Source of the DNA: Dyella solisilvae
GTDB lineage: Bacteria; Pseudomonadota; Gammaproteobacteria; Xanthomonadales; Rhodanobacteraceae
DNA: 64,000 nucleotides
Reading direction: 5' to 3'
Assembly (NCBI RefSeq): GCF_003351225.1
Contig: NZ_QQSY01000008.1
Span: 34,872-98,871 of the forward strand
Below, in pieces: positions 13,020 to 21,012 of the stretch. The first letter of the stretch is position 1. Every line of letters begins with the position of its first letter. Both the position numbers and the translations under genes were made by a program. Below the pieces are notes generated by a model, which was not told where the DNA came from, did not search any database, and saw only the letters and a list, made by a program, of their open reading frames with translations.

Positions 13020-13946
13020 ATGCCTGGCATGTCCCGCCCCGCGCTCCCGCGCTCCCTGCTTGCACCCCAACACTGGCCCGCCTGGGTCGGCGCTGGCGTG
13101 GTGTGGCTGATCGCGCGCCTGCCGCGGCCATGGCTGCTTGGCCTTGGGAGGCTGCTGGGGCGGCTGGTGCAGCACGTACCCTCGCCGCGGCGCCAGATCG
13201 CCGAAGCCAACATCGCGCTGTGCTTTCCCGAGCTGTCGAAGGCCGAGCAGGCCGCGCTGGCCAACGCGCATCTGCGCGACATCGGCATGATGATGGTGGA
13301 ATTCGCTCTAGGCTGGTTGGGCAGCGAACGGGCGATCGCCAATGTGCCGGTCCAGGTCGAGGGCCTGGAACATCTGGAAGCGGCCCGCGCCCAGGGAAAG
13401 GGCGTGCTGCTCGTGGGCGGCCACTTCTCCCACCTGGAATTGTGTGCGCGGCTGGTCTCGCAGCGTATCCGCATCTCCGGCATGTACCGGAGGATGGATT
13501 CGGCGGTGTTCGAGTGGGTGGTGCTGCGCGCGCGACTTGACTACGCCGAGGCGATGTTCGACAAGGACGACATCCGCGGCACGGTGAAGCATCTGCGCAG
13601 CGGCGGCACGCTGTGGTACGCGCCCGACCAGGACATGCGCAGCAAGGACAGCGTGTTCGTGCCGTTCTTCGGCGTGCCGGCGGCCACCATCACCGCGACC
13701 CATCATCTGGCGCGGATGTCCGGCGCGCTGGTGATCCCCTTCCACCACCGCCGCCTGCCCGGCAACGCGGGCTATGCCATGCGCCTGGGCGCGCCGCTGG
13801 AAGCATTCCCCAGCACCGACGTGCTCAACGATACCGCGCGCGTCAACGTGTGCATCGAAGACATGGTGCGCGCCGCGCCCGAGCAATACCTGTGGGTGCA
13901 CAAGCGCTTCAAGACGCGCCCTGAAGGCAGTCCCTCCATCTACTGA
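13020..13946 (+). CDS. lpxL: lipid A lauroyl-type acyltransferase (LpxL/HtrB family)
   Basis: A 308-aa late acyltransferase that adds a secondary acyl chain to Kdo2-lipid IVA. The catalytic HX4E motif is His135 to Glu140 (GGHFSHLE). Other typical elements are PDQDM in the middle and WVHKRFKTRP near the C-terminus. Starts at 13011 (MRAM) and 13029 are also possible; a TACAAT -10-like hexamer spans 13010-13015 (ACAATG region), so the transcript may be nearly leaderless and the true start is uncertain. The frame open to 12900 overlaps the waaA promoter. Parts of this gene recur as degraded copies at 16579 and 19649. Confidence 0.93.
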   Translation: MPGMSRPALPRSLLAPQHWPAWVGAGVVWLIARLPRPWLLGLGRLLGRLVQHVPSPRRQIAEANIALCFPELSKAEQAALANAHLRDIGMMMVEFALGWLGSERAIANVPVQVEGLEHLEAARAQGKGVLLVGGHFSHLELCARLVSQRIRISGMYRRMDSAVFEWVVLRARLDYAEAMFDKDDIRGTVKHLRSGGTLWYAPDQDMRSKDSVFVPFFGVPAATITATHHLARMSGALVIPFHHRRLPGNAGYAMRLGAPLEAFPSTDVLNDTARVNVCIEDMVRAAPEQYLWVHKRFKTRPEGSPSIY

Positions 13947-13995
13947 TCGATCCCGCCGCCGACGACTACCCAGGACACGGTGGCCGTCAGCGAAA

Positions 13996-14023
13996 AGCAT
14001 CCCCGGCAGGCGCCGGGGATGCT
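13996..14023. terminator. bidirectional hairpin between lpxL and first S53 protease
   Basis: A perfect 12-bp stem (13996-14007 with 14012-14023) around a 4-nt loop AGGC. It lies between convergent genes. The same hairpin core CATCCCCGGC/GCCGGGGATG recurs at 16683 and 20972 at the 3' ends of the other two proteases. Confidence 0.85.
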
Positions 14024-14035
14024 GTATGGCCAGGG

Positions 14036-16297
14036 TTACTGGACGTTGAGGTAGGCCTTCCATGCACCGAGCAGGTTCACTGCATTCACCGAGCCAAGGC
14101 CGGCGGCAAAGCTCCAGCCCGGGCGCGCCACATACGCTTCGGTGGTCGCGTCGTACGTGCTCAGGGAGGTGGACGTCAGGCCCTCCGTGACCCCATCGGC
14201 CAGCTGGCCGTAGAAGAAGCAGTCAGGCGTGGCCACATAAGGCATCTGCTGCACGCACTGCGTCGAGATGCTGCCGCGCGTGATGTTGTGGAACACGCAC
14301 GCAGCCGACTTCTTCTTGTCGCTGTCCGCGCTGCAGACGTCCAGGCTTTCTGGCGCCTTCTTTTGCTGCGCGTTGCCGAACTCCTGGGCAGCCAGCGCAT
14401 ACAGCGCCGGAGCCGCGTTGCCCTGGTTGGCCGGCAGGCCCTTGGCCGCAAGGCCCTGGTCAATCAGCGCCTGGATGCCGGCGAACATCGGCGCCGACAG
14501 CGACGTGCCACCCTCGAGCGCAGTGTTGCCGGTGAAGTTCGGCGTGCAGGGCTCGTAGTACGTGCAGATGACCGCCCAGGTATAGCCACCGTAGGAGCCG
14601 CCGAACAGGGCCACATCCGGCACGTCGCGCGACTGGTCATTGGCCGCGTTGTAGACCAGCTTCTGCCATGCCGGCTTCGCATCCACCGATGAAGGACCGC
14701 CGCTGCCCGCCTCGGAGGTGAGGTAGATGCCGTAGGGATCCAGCTTCATGGAGAGCTGGCAGAAGGCAATGGTGTTGGCGAAGCCCAGCGACTTGGCCGC
14801 CACTTCGTTGCCGCACGACATGTTCCACGGAATCTCCGGCACGTATGACAGCGCCGAGCCGTACACCGAATTGATGGTCGGACTGAAGTACGACGAGGTG
14901 GTGCCATCGAGAATGTCGGCCGTATCCGTGCCGCCAACCACCGTGTCGTTGGGCGAGGTGCCGAGGGAGTTTGCGTCAACGCCCGAACCGTAGATCACGT
15001 AGCCGTTGAAGCTCGGGTTGGAACCGGAGTCGCCACTCGATACGAACACCGAAATGCCTTCCGCATCGGCTTGGGCCCACATCGCGTCGATCGCCGTCTT
15101 GCTGGCGGCATCCGTGAAGCCCTCACCAAAGCCATAGCTGGCGCTGATGATGTTGGGCCGGCTGGCGCCATTGATCAGGTTGGTCGCCGCGGTGAACACG
15201 CCACCGAAGAAGTTGTTGGAGTTGGAGTCATCGCAACTGGCCAGCCAGACGTTGGCGCCCGGCGCCATCGCCGTGGACCATTCGGCGTCGAGCAGCGCCT
15301 CGACGTCGTCCTCCGGATAGTTGGCGGCCGGATCCATACAGTTGGTGAACCCTGTCGCCTGGGGCTGGAACTGTGTGAAGGTGCCGCCATAGCCGCCCAA
15401 CCCGAACTGGCTCACGAAATTGCTCCAGTCGGACGGCTGCATCGAGTTGTCCTCAACCAGGGCAATCGTGATGCCGCTGCCGGTGATACCGGCCGCGTAC
15501 AGCTGATCGGTGCCGTACATCTTGCTCATGTCGTAGGGCACGAGGCCACGCGACCCACTGGCGTAAACCGCCATGGGATTGGCGCCCGCAGAGGAATTCG
15601 CATCCTCCTTGAGCTTGAACTTCTGCGTGGCGGCGCTGAACTGCCCGATCTTCTTCGCCTGGTGTTGCGGCTGCGGATGAATGTCGTTGAGACCGGCCAC
15701 GCCCACCACGACGCTCTGCAACGCCGACGGCACGCTGATGTCGGTGGCGTTGGCGATGTGCGTGGTCTTGTTGATCGTGTAACGGTTCATCGACGTATGG
15801 AACGCACGCTTGACCTGCCCGGCATTGCCACTGAAGTCGATCTGCAGCTTGTTCGGATAGACGCCGTTCACCGTGAAGCCCTGCGAAGCGAGCCAGGCCT
15901 TGGTGGCGGCGATATCGGCGTCGGCCACGCCGAAGGTCTGGCCGAACTGATCGGGCGTCACCCACTGGTGGAACTTCGCTGACTTCGGATCATGCTGGGC
16001 GGCGATCAGCGCATTCAGCGCCGCCTTCCGCTGCGCACTGGGCTGCAGGATGAGGTGCATGTGGTTCATGGGCGTGGCGTCGTCCACGCTCTGGGTGGGA
16101 GTGGAGCGCTCGACGATCGCCAGATGGGTTCGCTGCAGTGTCGACACCGCATGGTTGTCGACGGTCTGCGTCACTCGTGGAGCTTCGGCCGTATTGAGAT
16201 CGGCCAGTGCAACATTGTTTTGCGCCGCCGCTACGGCCGGCAGTCCTGCAAGGGCCAGGGAAATGGCCACGCTCAGGTACAGGTGCTCGCTTTTCAT
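14036..16297 (-). CDS. S53 sedolisin-family protease, copy 1
   Basis: A 753-aa secreted serine-carboxyl peptidase. Residues 1-25 form a signal peptide. About 40-205 is a pro-kumamolisin activation domain (HQWVTPDQFG, then NKLQIDFSGNAGQVKRAFHT), and about 250-750 is the catalytic domain. Catalytic residues are Glu333 and Asp337 (EALLD), oxyanion Asp423 (SSGDSG) and Ser599 (GGTSLSAP). All are present, so it should be active after acidic self-processing outside the cytoplasm. Near the C-terminus the usual FHDIT and GWD calcium-site sequences read FHNIT and GWS. The start at 16297 follows AAGGAGA. It is convergent with lpxL and is one of three paralogues. Confidence 0.95.
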   Translation of the reverse strand: MKSEHLYLSVAISLALAGLPAVAAAQNNVALADLNTAEAPRVTQTVDNHAVSTLQRTHLAIVERSTPTQSVDDATPMNHMHLILQPSAQRKAALNALIAAQHDPKSAKFHQWVTPDQFGQTFGVADADIAATKAWLASQGFTVNGVYPNKLQIDFSGNAGQVKRAFHTSMNRYTINKTTHIANATDISVPSALQSVVVGVAGLNDIHPQPQHQAKKIGQFSAATQKFKLKEDANSSAGANPMAVYASGSRGLVPYDMSKMYGTDQLYAAGITGSGITIALVEDNSMQPSDWSNFVSQFGLGGYGGTFTQFQPQATGFTNCMDPAANYPEDDVEALLDAEWSTAMAPGANVWLASCDDSNSNNFFGGVFTAATNLINGASRPNIISASYGFGEGFTDAASKTAIDAMWAQADAEGISVFVSSGDSGSNPSFNGYVIYGSGVDANSLGTSPNDTVVGGTDTADILDGTTSSYFSPTINSVYGSALSYVPEIPWNMSCGNEVAAKSLGFANTIAFCQLSMKLDPYGIYLTSEAGSGGPSSVDAKPAWQKLVYNAANDQSRDVPDVALFGGSYGGYTWAVICTYYEPCTPNFTGNTALEGGTSLSAPMFAGIQALIDQGLAAKGLPANQGNAAPALYALAAQEFGNAQQKKAPESLDVCSADSDKKKSAACVFHNITRGSISTQCVQQMPYVATPDCFFYGQLADGVTEGLTSTSLSTYDATTEAYVARPGWSFAAGLGSVNAVNLLGAWKAYLNVQ

Positions 16298-16441
16298 GAA
16301 ACGTCTCCTTGAATAGGTCCGTTGAAAACAAGCAAGTTCCCCCTGTGTTGGTTACCGCCACCGCATGAATCCGCCTGCCCTCCTTTCCGACTCGCGTTGT
16401 TGAAAGACAAAGCGCGTCTGTAGCGCCATCGCCTCGATGGC
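16298..16441 (-). promoter_or_regulatory. conserved leader of S53 copy 1 with hairpin
   Basis: This upstream stretch is homologous to those of copies 2 and 3. Reading towards the gene it contains a 7-bp hairpin with a 3-nt loop (16441-16425, GCCATCG/CGATGGC), then an AGGAGGG block (16384-16378), then TGAAAACAAGC read on the + strand, then the ribosome-binding site. The hairpin begins 128 nt from the start codon. Confidence 0.6.
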
Positions 16442-16578
16442 ACGCGCGTTTCCACTGAAATGAAATCAACCCTCGACTCGTGGCGACAGGCAGCCAACAA
16501 CGCCTGTTCGCGATGCGCCCTACATCCGCGGTGGGCGCAGCAACGGCGGCAAGTTAGCCGCGCTTGTGCGGTAGCGAT

Positions 16579-16626
16579 GCATGCACAAGCGCTTCAAGAC
16601 CCGTCCCGAAGACAGTCCCTGCGTGT
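16579..16626 (+). pseudogene. remnant of the lpxL 3' end
   Basis: This stretch matches the last 16 or so codons of lpxL: both share CACAAGCGCTTCAAGAC, then differ at a few positions and share CAGTCCCT. It has no start and no intact stop. Sequence after it, through the hairpin at 16683, also resembles the lpxL downstream region at 13947-14023. It is best read as a duplication scar. Confidence 0.8.
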
Positions 16627-16682
16627 ACGGATCCATCCGGCTGATGACGGCCACCCAAAGCACGTGAGCCGTCGGGAGAAGT

Positions 16683-16708
16683 GCATCCCCGGCCACCGCC
16701 GGGGATGC
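16683..16708. terminator. hairpin at 3' end of S53 copy 2
   Basis: An 11-bp stem GCATCCCCGGC/GCCGGGGATGC (16683-16693, 16698-16708) with loop CACC. It is homologous to the hairpin at 13996. Confidence 0.8.
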
Positions 16709-16721
16709 CGTATCGCCAGGC

Positions 16722-18980
16722 TTACTTGAGGTACGCCTGCCATGCCCAGAGCAGATTCTGGGCGTTCACCGAGCCGAGACCGGCGGCAAAGCTCCAACCC
16801 GGGCGGGCCGCATACGCCTCGGTGGTCGCGTTGTACGTGGTCGTGCTGGTCGACGTCAGGCCGAACTCCCACGGGTACTGCCAACCCGGCGTCTGCGCGT
16901 AGACGTAGCAGTCAGGCGTGACCGTGAACGGCGGCTGCTGCCAGCACTGCGTCGCGATGCCACCGCGCGTGATGTTGTGGAACACGCAGCCGCGGGCCTC
17001 CTTGGTACTGCTGTCCGCGTTGCAGACAGCCAGGCCCTGCGGCGGCTTCTTTCCATCAGCGCTGCCGTACTCCTGGGCAGCCAGCGCATACAGCGTGGGA
17101 GCGGCGTTGCCCTGGTAGGCCGAGCCGCCCTGGGCGGCCATGCCCTGGTCGATCAGCGCCTGGATGCCGGCGAACATGGGCGCGGAGAGCGACGTGCCAC
17201 CCACGGACGCGGTGGGGGCGACGAAGTTCGGCGAGCAGGGTTCGTTCTGCGTGCAAATGACGGCCCAGGTATAGCCGCCATAGGAGCCACCGAACAGGAC
17301 CACATCGGGCACGTCGCGCGACTGGTCATTGGCCGTGTTGTAGACCAGCGTCTGCCATGCCGGCTTGCCATCCACCGACGAAGGGCCGCCACCTGACGCT
17401 TCGGAGATACCGGTGGGGTATTCGCCTTGGAAACCGGGCTGCTCGTATGCGGTGCACATGGCGATGGAGCTGGCGTAACCCAGCGCCTTGGCCGCCACCT
17501 CGTTGCCGCACGACATGTTCCACGGAATTTCCGGCACGTACGACAACGCCGAGCCGTATACCGCATTGACGGTCGGGCTGAAGTAAGTGGACGTGGTGCC
17601 ATCGAGGATGTCGGCAGTATCGGTGCCGCCAACCGCGGTGTCATGGGGTGACGTGGCCAAGGCATTCGCGCCAATGCCCTCACCCATGATGGTTTGCCCA
17701 TTGAAGTCCGGGTTGGAACCCGAATCGCCGCTCGATATGAACACCGAGATGCCTTCCGCATCGGCCTGCGCCCACAGCGCATCGATGGCTGCCTTGCTGC
17801 CCGGATCCACGCGCTGCTCGCTGACGCCGTAGCTCATGCTGATGATGTTGGGCCGGTTGGCGCCATTGATCAGGTTGATCGCCGCAACGAATTCGCCTGG
17901 CCAGGTCGGTGTGTCATTGCACGTGGCCACCCAGATGTTGGCGCCCGGCGCCAGGCCCGTGGCCCACTCCGCGTCGAGGACGGTCTCGCCGGCATCTGAG
18001 CCCGTGCCCGGATTTTCGCAAGTGGTGAACCCGGTGGCCTGGGGCTGGAATTCCTGGAACGTGCCGCCATAGCCGAACAGGCCGAACTGGCTGACGAAGT
18101 TGTACCAGTCGCCGGGCTGCATGCCGGCGTTCTCGACCACGGCGATGTTGATGCCGCTGCCAGTTATGCCGGCCGCGTACAGCTGATCGGCGCCGTACAT
18201 CTTGCTCATGTCATAGGGCACCAGGCCGCGCGCCCCACTGGGGAGAGTCGACGCCATGGGGCTGGCGCTCGCAGCGGACGTCGTAGCGTTGTTCGACTTG
18301 AAAGTCTTCGTAGCAGCGTCGAACTGTCCGACCTTGATCGCCACATGCTGCGGCTGCGGATGGATGTCGCTGAGACCGGCCACGCCAGCCAGGACACTCT
18401 GCAACGCCGATGGCACGCTGATGTCGGTGGCATTGGCGATGTGCGAGGCGCCGTCAATCGTGTAACGGTTCATCGTGGTATGGAACGCGCGCTTGACCTG
18501 CCCGGCATTGCCGCTGAAGTCGATCTCCAGCTTGTTCGGGAAGACGCTGTTCACCGTGAAGCCCTGCGAGCGGAGCCACGCCGTGGTGGCGGCAATATCG
18601 GCATCGACCACGCCAAAGGCCTGGCCGAACTGATCAGGCGTCACCCACTGGTGGAACTTTGGTGACTTCGGATCGTGCTGCGCGGCGCTCAATGCTTCCA
18701 GCGCGGCCTGCCGCTGCGCGCTGCGCTGCAGGACGAGGTGCAGGTGGGCCATGGGCGTGGCGTCGTCCACACTCTGGGTCGGAGTCGATCGGTCCACGAC
18801 CGCCAGATGAGTGTGGGGCAGCGCAGATAGCGCGCGGCTGTCCACCGTCTTCGTCACTCTCGGCCCTTCGGCCGTGTTGATGCCTGCAAGCGCTGCGTTG
18901 CTCTGCGCCGACGATACGACCGGAATCCCCGCGAGGGCCAAAGCCATGGCCCCACACAGGTACAAATGCCCGCTCTTCAT
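16722..18980 (-). CDS. S53 sedolisin-family protease, copy 2
   Basis: A 752-aa paralogue of the genes on either side, with the same plan: signal peptide (1-25), pro-kumamolisin domain, catalytic domain. The catalytic set is visible as E-T-V-L-D before AEWATGLAPGA, SSGDSG, and GGTSLSAP. FHNIT and GWS replace the usual calcium-site FHDIT and GWD. It diverges most around 235-250 and in the loop after the Glu-Asp helix (NDTPTWPGEF), so specificity may differ. The start at 18980 aligns with the signal peptides of the other copies; the open frame upstream to 19160 is leader sequence. It is flanked by lpxL-derived debris on both sides. Confidence 0.95.
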   Translation of the reverse strand: MKSGHLYLCGAMALALAGIPVVSSAQSNAALAGINTAEGPRVTKTVDSRALSALPHTHLAVVDRSTPTQSVDDATPMAHLHLVLQRSAQRQAALEALSAAQHDPKSPKFHQWVTPDQFGQAFGVVDADIAATTAWLRSQGFTVNSVFPNKLEIDFSGNAGQVKRAFHTTMNRYTIDGASHIANATDISVPSALQSVLAGVAGLSDIHPQPQHVAIKVGQFDAATKTFKSNNATTSAASASPMASTLPSGARGLVPYDMSKMYGADQLYAAGITGSGINIAVVENAGMQPGDWYNFVSQFGLFGYGGTFQEFQPQATGFTTCENPGTGSDAGETVLDAEWATGLAPGANIWVATCNDTPTWPGEFVAAINLINGANRPNIISMSYGVSEQRVDPGSKAAIDALWAQADAEGISVFISSGDSGSNPDFNGQTIMGEGIGANALATSPHDTAVGGTDTADILDGTTSTYFSPTVNAVYGSALSYVPEIPWNMSCGNEVAAKALGYASSIAMCTAYEQPGFQGEYPTGISEASGGGPSSVDGKPAWQTLVYNTANDQSRDVPDVVLFGGSYGGYTWAVICTQNEPCSPNFVAPTASVGGTSLSAPMFAGIQALIDQGMAAQGGSAYQGNAAPTLYALAAQEYGSADGKKPPQGLAVCNADSSTKEARGCVFHNITRGGIATQCWQQPPFTVTPDCYVYAQTPGWQYPWEFGLTSTSTTTYNATTEAYAARPGWSFAAGLGSVNAQNLLWAWQAYLK

Positions 18981-19125
18981 GAAAACGTCTCCCAAGATGT
19001 GTCGGTTGAAAACAAGCCAGTTCCCCCTGTCTTGGTTCTCGCAACCGCATGACCCCCCATGCCCTCCTTTCCGACTCGCGTTGTTGACAGGCAAAACGCG
19101 TCCGTCGCGCCATCGCCTCGATGGC
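18981..19125 (-). promoter_or_regulatory. conserved leader of S53 copy 2 with hairpin
   Basis: Homologous to the leader at 16298-16441. The hairpin GCCATCG/CGATGGC occupies 19125-19109, 129 bases from the start codon, and the AGGAGGG block is at 19068-19062. Confidence 0.6.
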
Positions 19126-19648
19126 ACGCACGTATCCACTGGAATAAACAGTCCCTTCACACGAAGCGAAAGGCAGCTACCGACGCCTGTTCGCGATCAC
19201 TCCCCACAGCGGCTTCGAGTGTAGGAATGGCGGGAATGTCGTTGCAATGACAGCGCTGTCAAAATGTGCGCTTCAGCGACTGAACTCTCGAAATTGCAAC
19301 GCAATCATCGCTTTATCGTGGCTTTGCACGAAGCCGGTGCAACGGCCAACCATGACCATGGCCACGCAATTTCATCCGCCGAAACTGACGGATTGACGTG
19401 TCGTTCACAGCGCGATGGCATGAGCGCTTGCGTTGCTCGTGAAGAAGGAAATTTCGTCGAGGCAGGAAATCGCGTGTGTCATCATCACGTTCGTAAATGC
19501 AATCTGAATGTCACCAAGCTCCGCGCTACGCGCGTGTTGCATGGATCGCAGGACATTCTCCGCTTCGACGAACATTTTCGTGAGTGTGATGTGATTTCGC
19601 GTCATGAATTTCACGCTGCGTAGCGACATCGAGCGCCATGTCGAGTCG
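19126..19648. other. long upstream block shared with S53 copy 3
   Basis: I see no convincing gene here. The block from about 19215 to 19525 aligns with about 23525 to 23820, upstream of copy 3. Shared landmarks are GAGTGTAGGAA, ACCATGACCATG-like, GGATTGACG/GAATTGACG, GAAGGAAATTTCG, and TCATCACGTT followed by GTAAATGC. The copies have diverged (roughly 70 percent identical by eye in the best part) but keep order and spacing. It is less GC-rich than its surroundings and could hold distal promoter or regulator sites. Confidence 0.5.
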
Positions 19649-19957
19649 GTCGCGTCGCGCGCGGCTGGAATACGCCGAGGCGATGTTCGACAAGGTCCAC
19701 ATCCGCGGCACGGTGAGTTACCTGCACGACGGCGACACCATCATTACGACCCACCATCTGGCGCGACAGCCCGGCGCCCTGGCGATTTCACTCCACCGCG
19801 TCCGCCCGCTTGGCAAGGCCGGTCATGCGATGCGCCTGGGCGCCCCGCCCAGCACCCATGTGTTCAACAACACCAGGTATGCATCGACGACAAGGCGCCC
19901 GCCGCGCCCGAGCCGCCCCCGTGGGCGTGCAGGCGCTTCAAGACGTGCCCTATGGGC
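19649..19957 (+). pseudogene. degraded internal and 3' fragment of an lpxL-like gene
   Basis: Translation gives RARLEYAEAMFDK, IRGTV and THHLAR, matching lpxL residues from about 168 onward (RARLDYAEAMFDK, IRGTV, THHLAR). About 25 codons including the PDQDM region are missing. The frame then shifts, and VCIDDKAPAAPE and RRFKTCP follow in another frame, matching VCIEDMVRAAPE and KRFKTRP. There is no 5' half and the frame is broken, so it cannot make an acyltransferase. It may be a duplication scar from lpxL or a decayed second LpxL/MsbB gene beside the VirK-like gene. Confidence 0.85.
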
Positions 19958-20038
19958 GGCGCTGCGGCTTCTTGGTATGTGACAGAACGACGACAGTCTG
20001 CTTGAATACCCCGCCGTGTTCTCCCCGACACTCCCCGC

Positions 20039-20953
20039 ATGTCCATCCAGTTGTTCTTACGCTCACTGCGTCAGCGCGGTGACTGGCGTGGCCCGTGGTC
20101 CAAGCGCCTCGTCGCCGGCCTCAAGTACGTCGCCCGCAGCACCTGCATGCCGCGTCGCCAGTCCGCCTGGCTGGGCGAGTTGTATGGTTCCCCGCGCCTG
20201 AGCGCATACCTTGCGCACGATCCGCGCCTGCATGAGCGCTGGCACCACCACTACATCAACCGTCGGCTTGGCCGCGCCCAGCGCATGGCGGTGATCAGCA
20301 GCCACTACCGCTACGCCTTCAGCCAACTGCCCCGCGCGATCGTGGATGCGGTGTATCTGCGCGGCCGCAGCGAGCTGGGCGCCGTCATGCTCAAGGACGG
20401 CGGCCAGTTGTTGCTGGAACTGCGCCGGCCACTGGGTCGCAGCCGCGAAGGCGAACTGGCTCTGTGCCTGTCCAACACGCAGGGGCAGCTGTTGTCCTCG
20501 GTGACCTTCAGCGTGGCCGATGACGGGCGCACGCTGCTGGTGGGCTGCCTGCAGGGCGCTGCAGCGGAGCTGGGGCGCGAGGCGGTACGCGAGCTGACCA
20601 AGCAGTGCCATGGCCTGCGCCCGAAAAACCTCCTGTTCTCCCTGCTGCTGGCCTTCGGCAGCTACACCGGCGCGATGCGCGTGCGCGGCGTGTCGAACCT
20701 GGCGCATCCGTTCGCTGGCGAGGACGACAAGATCAAGGCGGACTACGACAGCTTCTGGGAGGAATGTCAGGGCGTGCTGCAGCCGGACGGCTTCTTCGAG
20801 CTGCCCACCGCCGAAAGCGAACGCGACGAATCGCAGGTGGAAAGCAAGCACCGCTCCGCGTTCCGTCGACGCGAGGCGTTGCGTCGCGAAGCCTGCGCGC
20901 AACTGCTGGCTGCGTTGCGGGAGGAGCCGCTGCGCCTTCCCCGGGCCGCCTGA
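20039..20953 (+). CDS. VirK/YbjX family protein (DUF535)
   Basis: A 304-aa protein of the DUF535 family (PF04393), which includes Shigella VirK and E. coli/Salmonella YbjX. Typical segments are HERWHHHYINRRL, HYRYAFSQLP, LSNTQGQLLSSVTFSV and VRGVSNLAHPF. There is no signal peptide or clear membrane helix. In enteric bacteria these proteins are linked to envelope integrity and cationic-peptide resistance; the biochemical activity is unresolved. Its location inside an LPS locus, beside an lpxL remnant, fits an envelope role. It is convergent with S53 copy 3 across a hairpin. The start at 20039 is the first ATG and lacks a strong ribosome-binding site. Confidence 0.9.
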   Translation: MSIQLFLRSLRQRGDWRGPWSKRLVAGLKYVARSTCMPRRQSAWLGELYGSPRLSAYLAHDPRLHERWHHHYINRRLGRAQRMAVISSHYRYAFSQLPRAIVDAVYLRGRSELGAVMLKDGGQLLLELRRPLGRSREGELALCLSNTQGQLLSSVTFSVADDGRTLLVGCLQGAAAELGREAVRELTKQCHGLRPKNLLFSLLLAFGSYTGAMRVRGVSNLAHPFAGEDDKIKADYDSFWEECQGVLQPDGFFELPTAESERDESQVESKHRSAFRRREALRREACAQLLAALREEPLRLPRAA

Positions 20954-20971
20954 ACGGCTGATGCCAAAGAA

Positions 20972-20999
20972 GACATCCCCGGCATGCGCCGGGGATGTC
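20972..20999. terminator. hairpin between VirK-like gene and S53 copy 3
   Basis: A 12-bp stem GACATCCCCGGC/GCCGGGGATGTC (20972-20983, 20988-20999) with loop ATGC. It shares its core with the hairpins at 13996 and 16683. Confidence 0.85.
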
Positions 21000-21012
21000 C
21001 GATCTTGCGCCA

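Noticed and set aside
18634..19131. Possible upstream leader peptide in the S53 leaders (AGGAGG followed by ATG CGG)
   Set aside because: In copy 1 the frame stops after four codons, in copy 2 it runs on into the protease gene, and copy 3 has no ATG, so no peptide is conserved.
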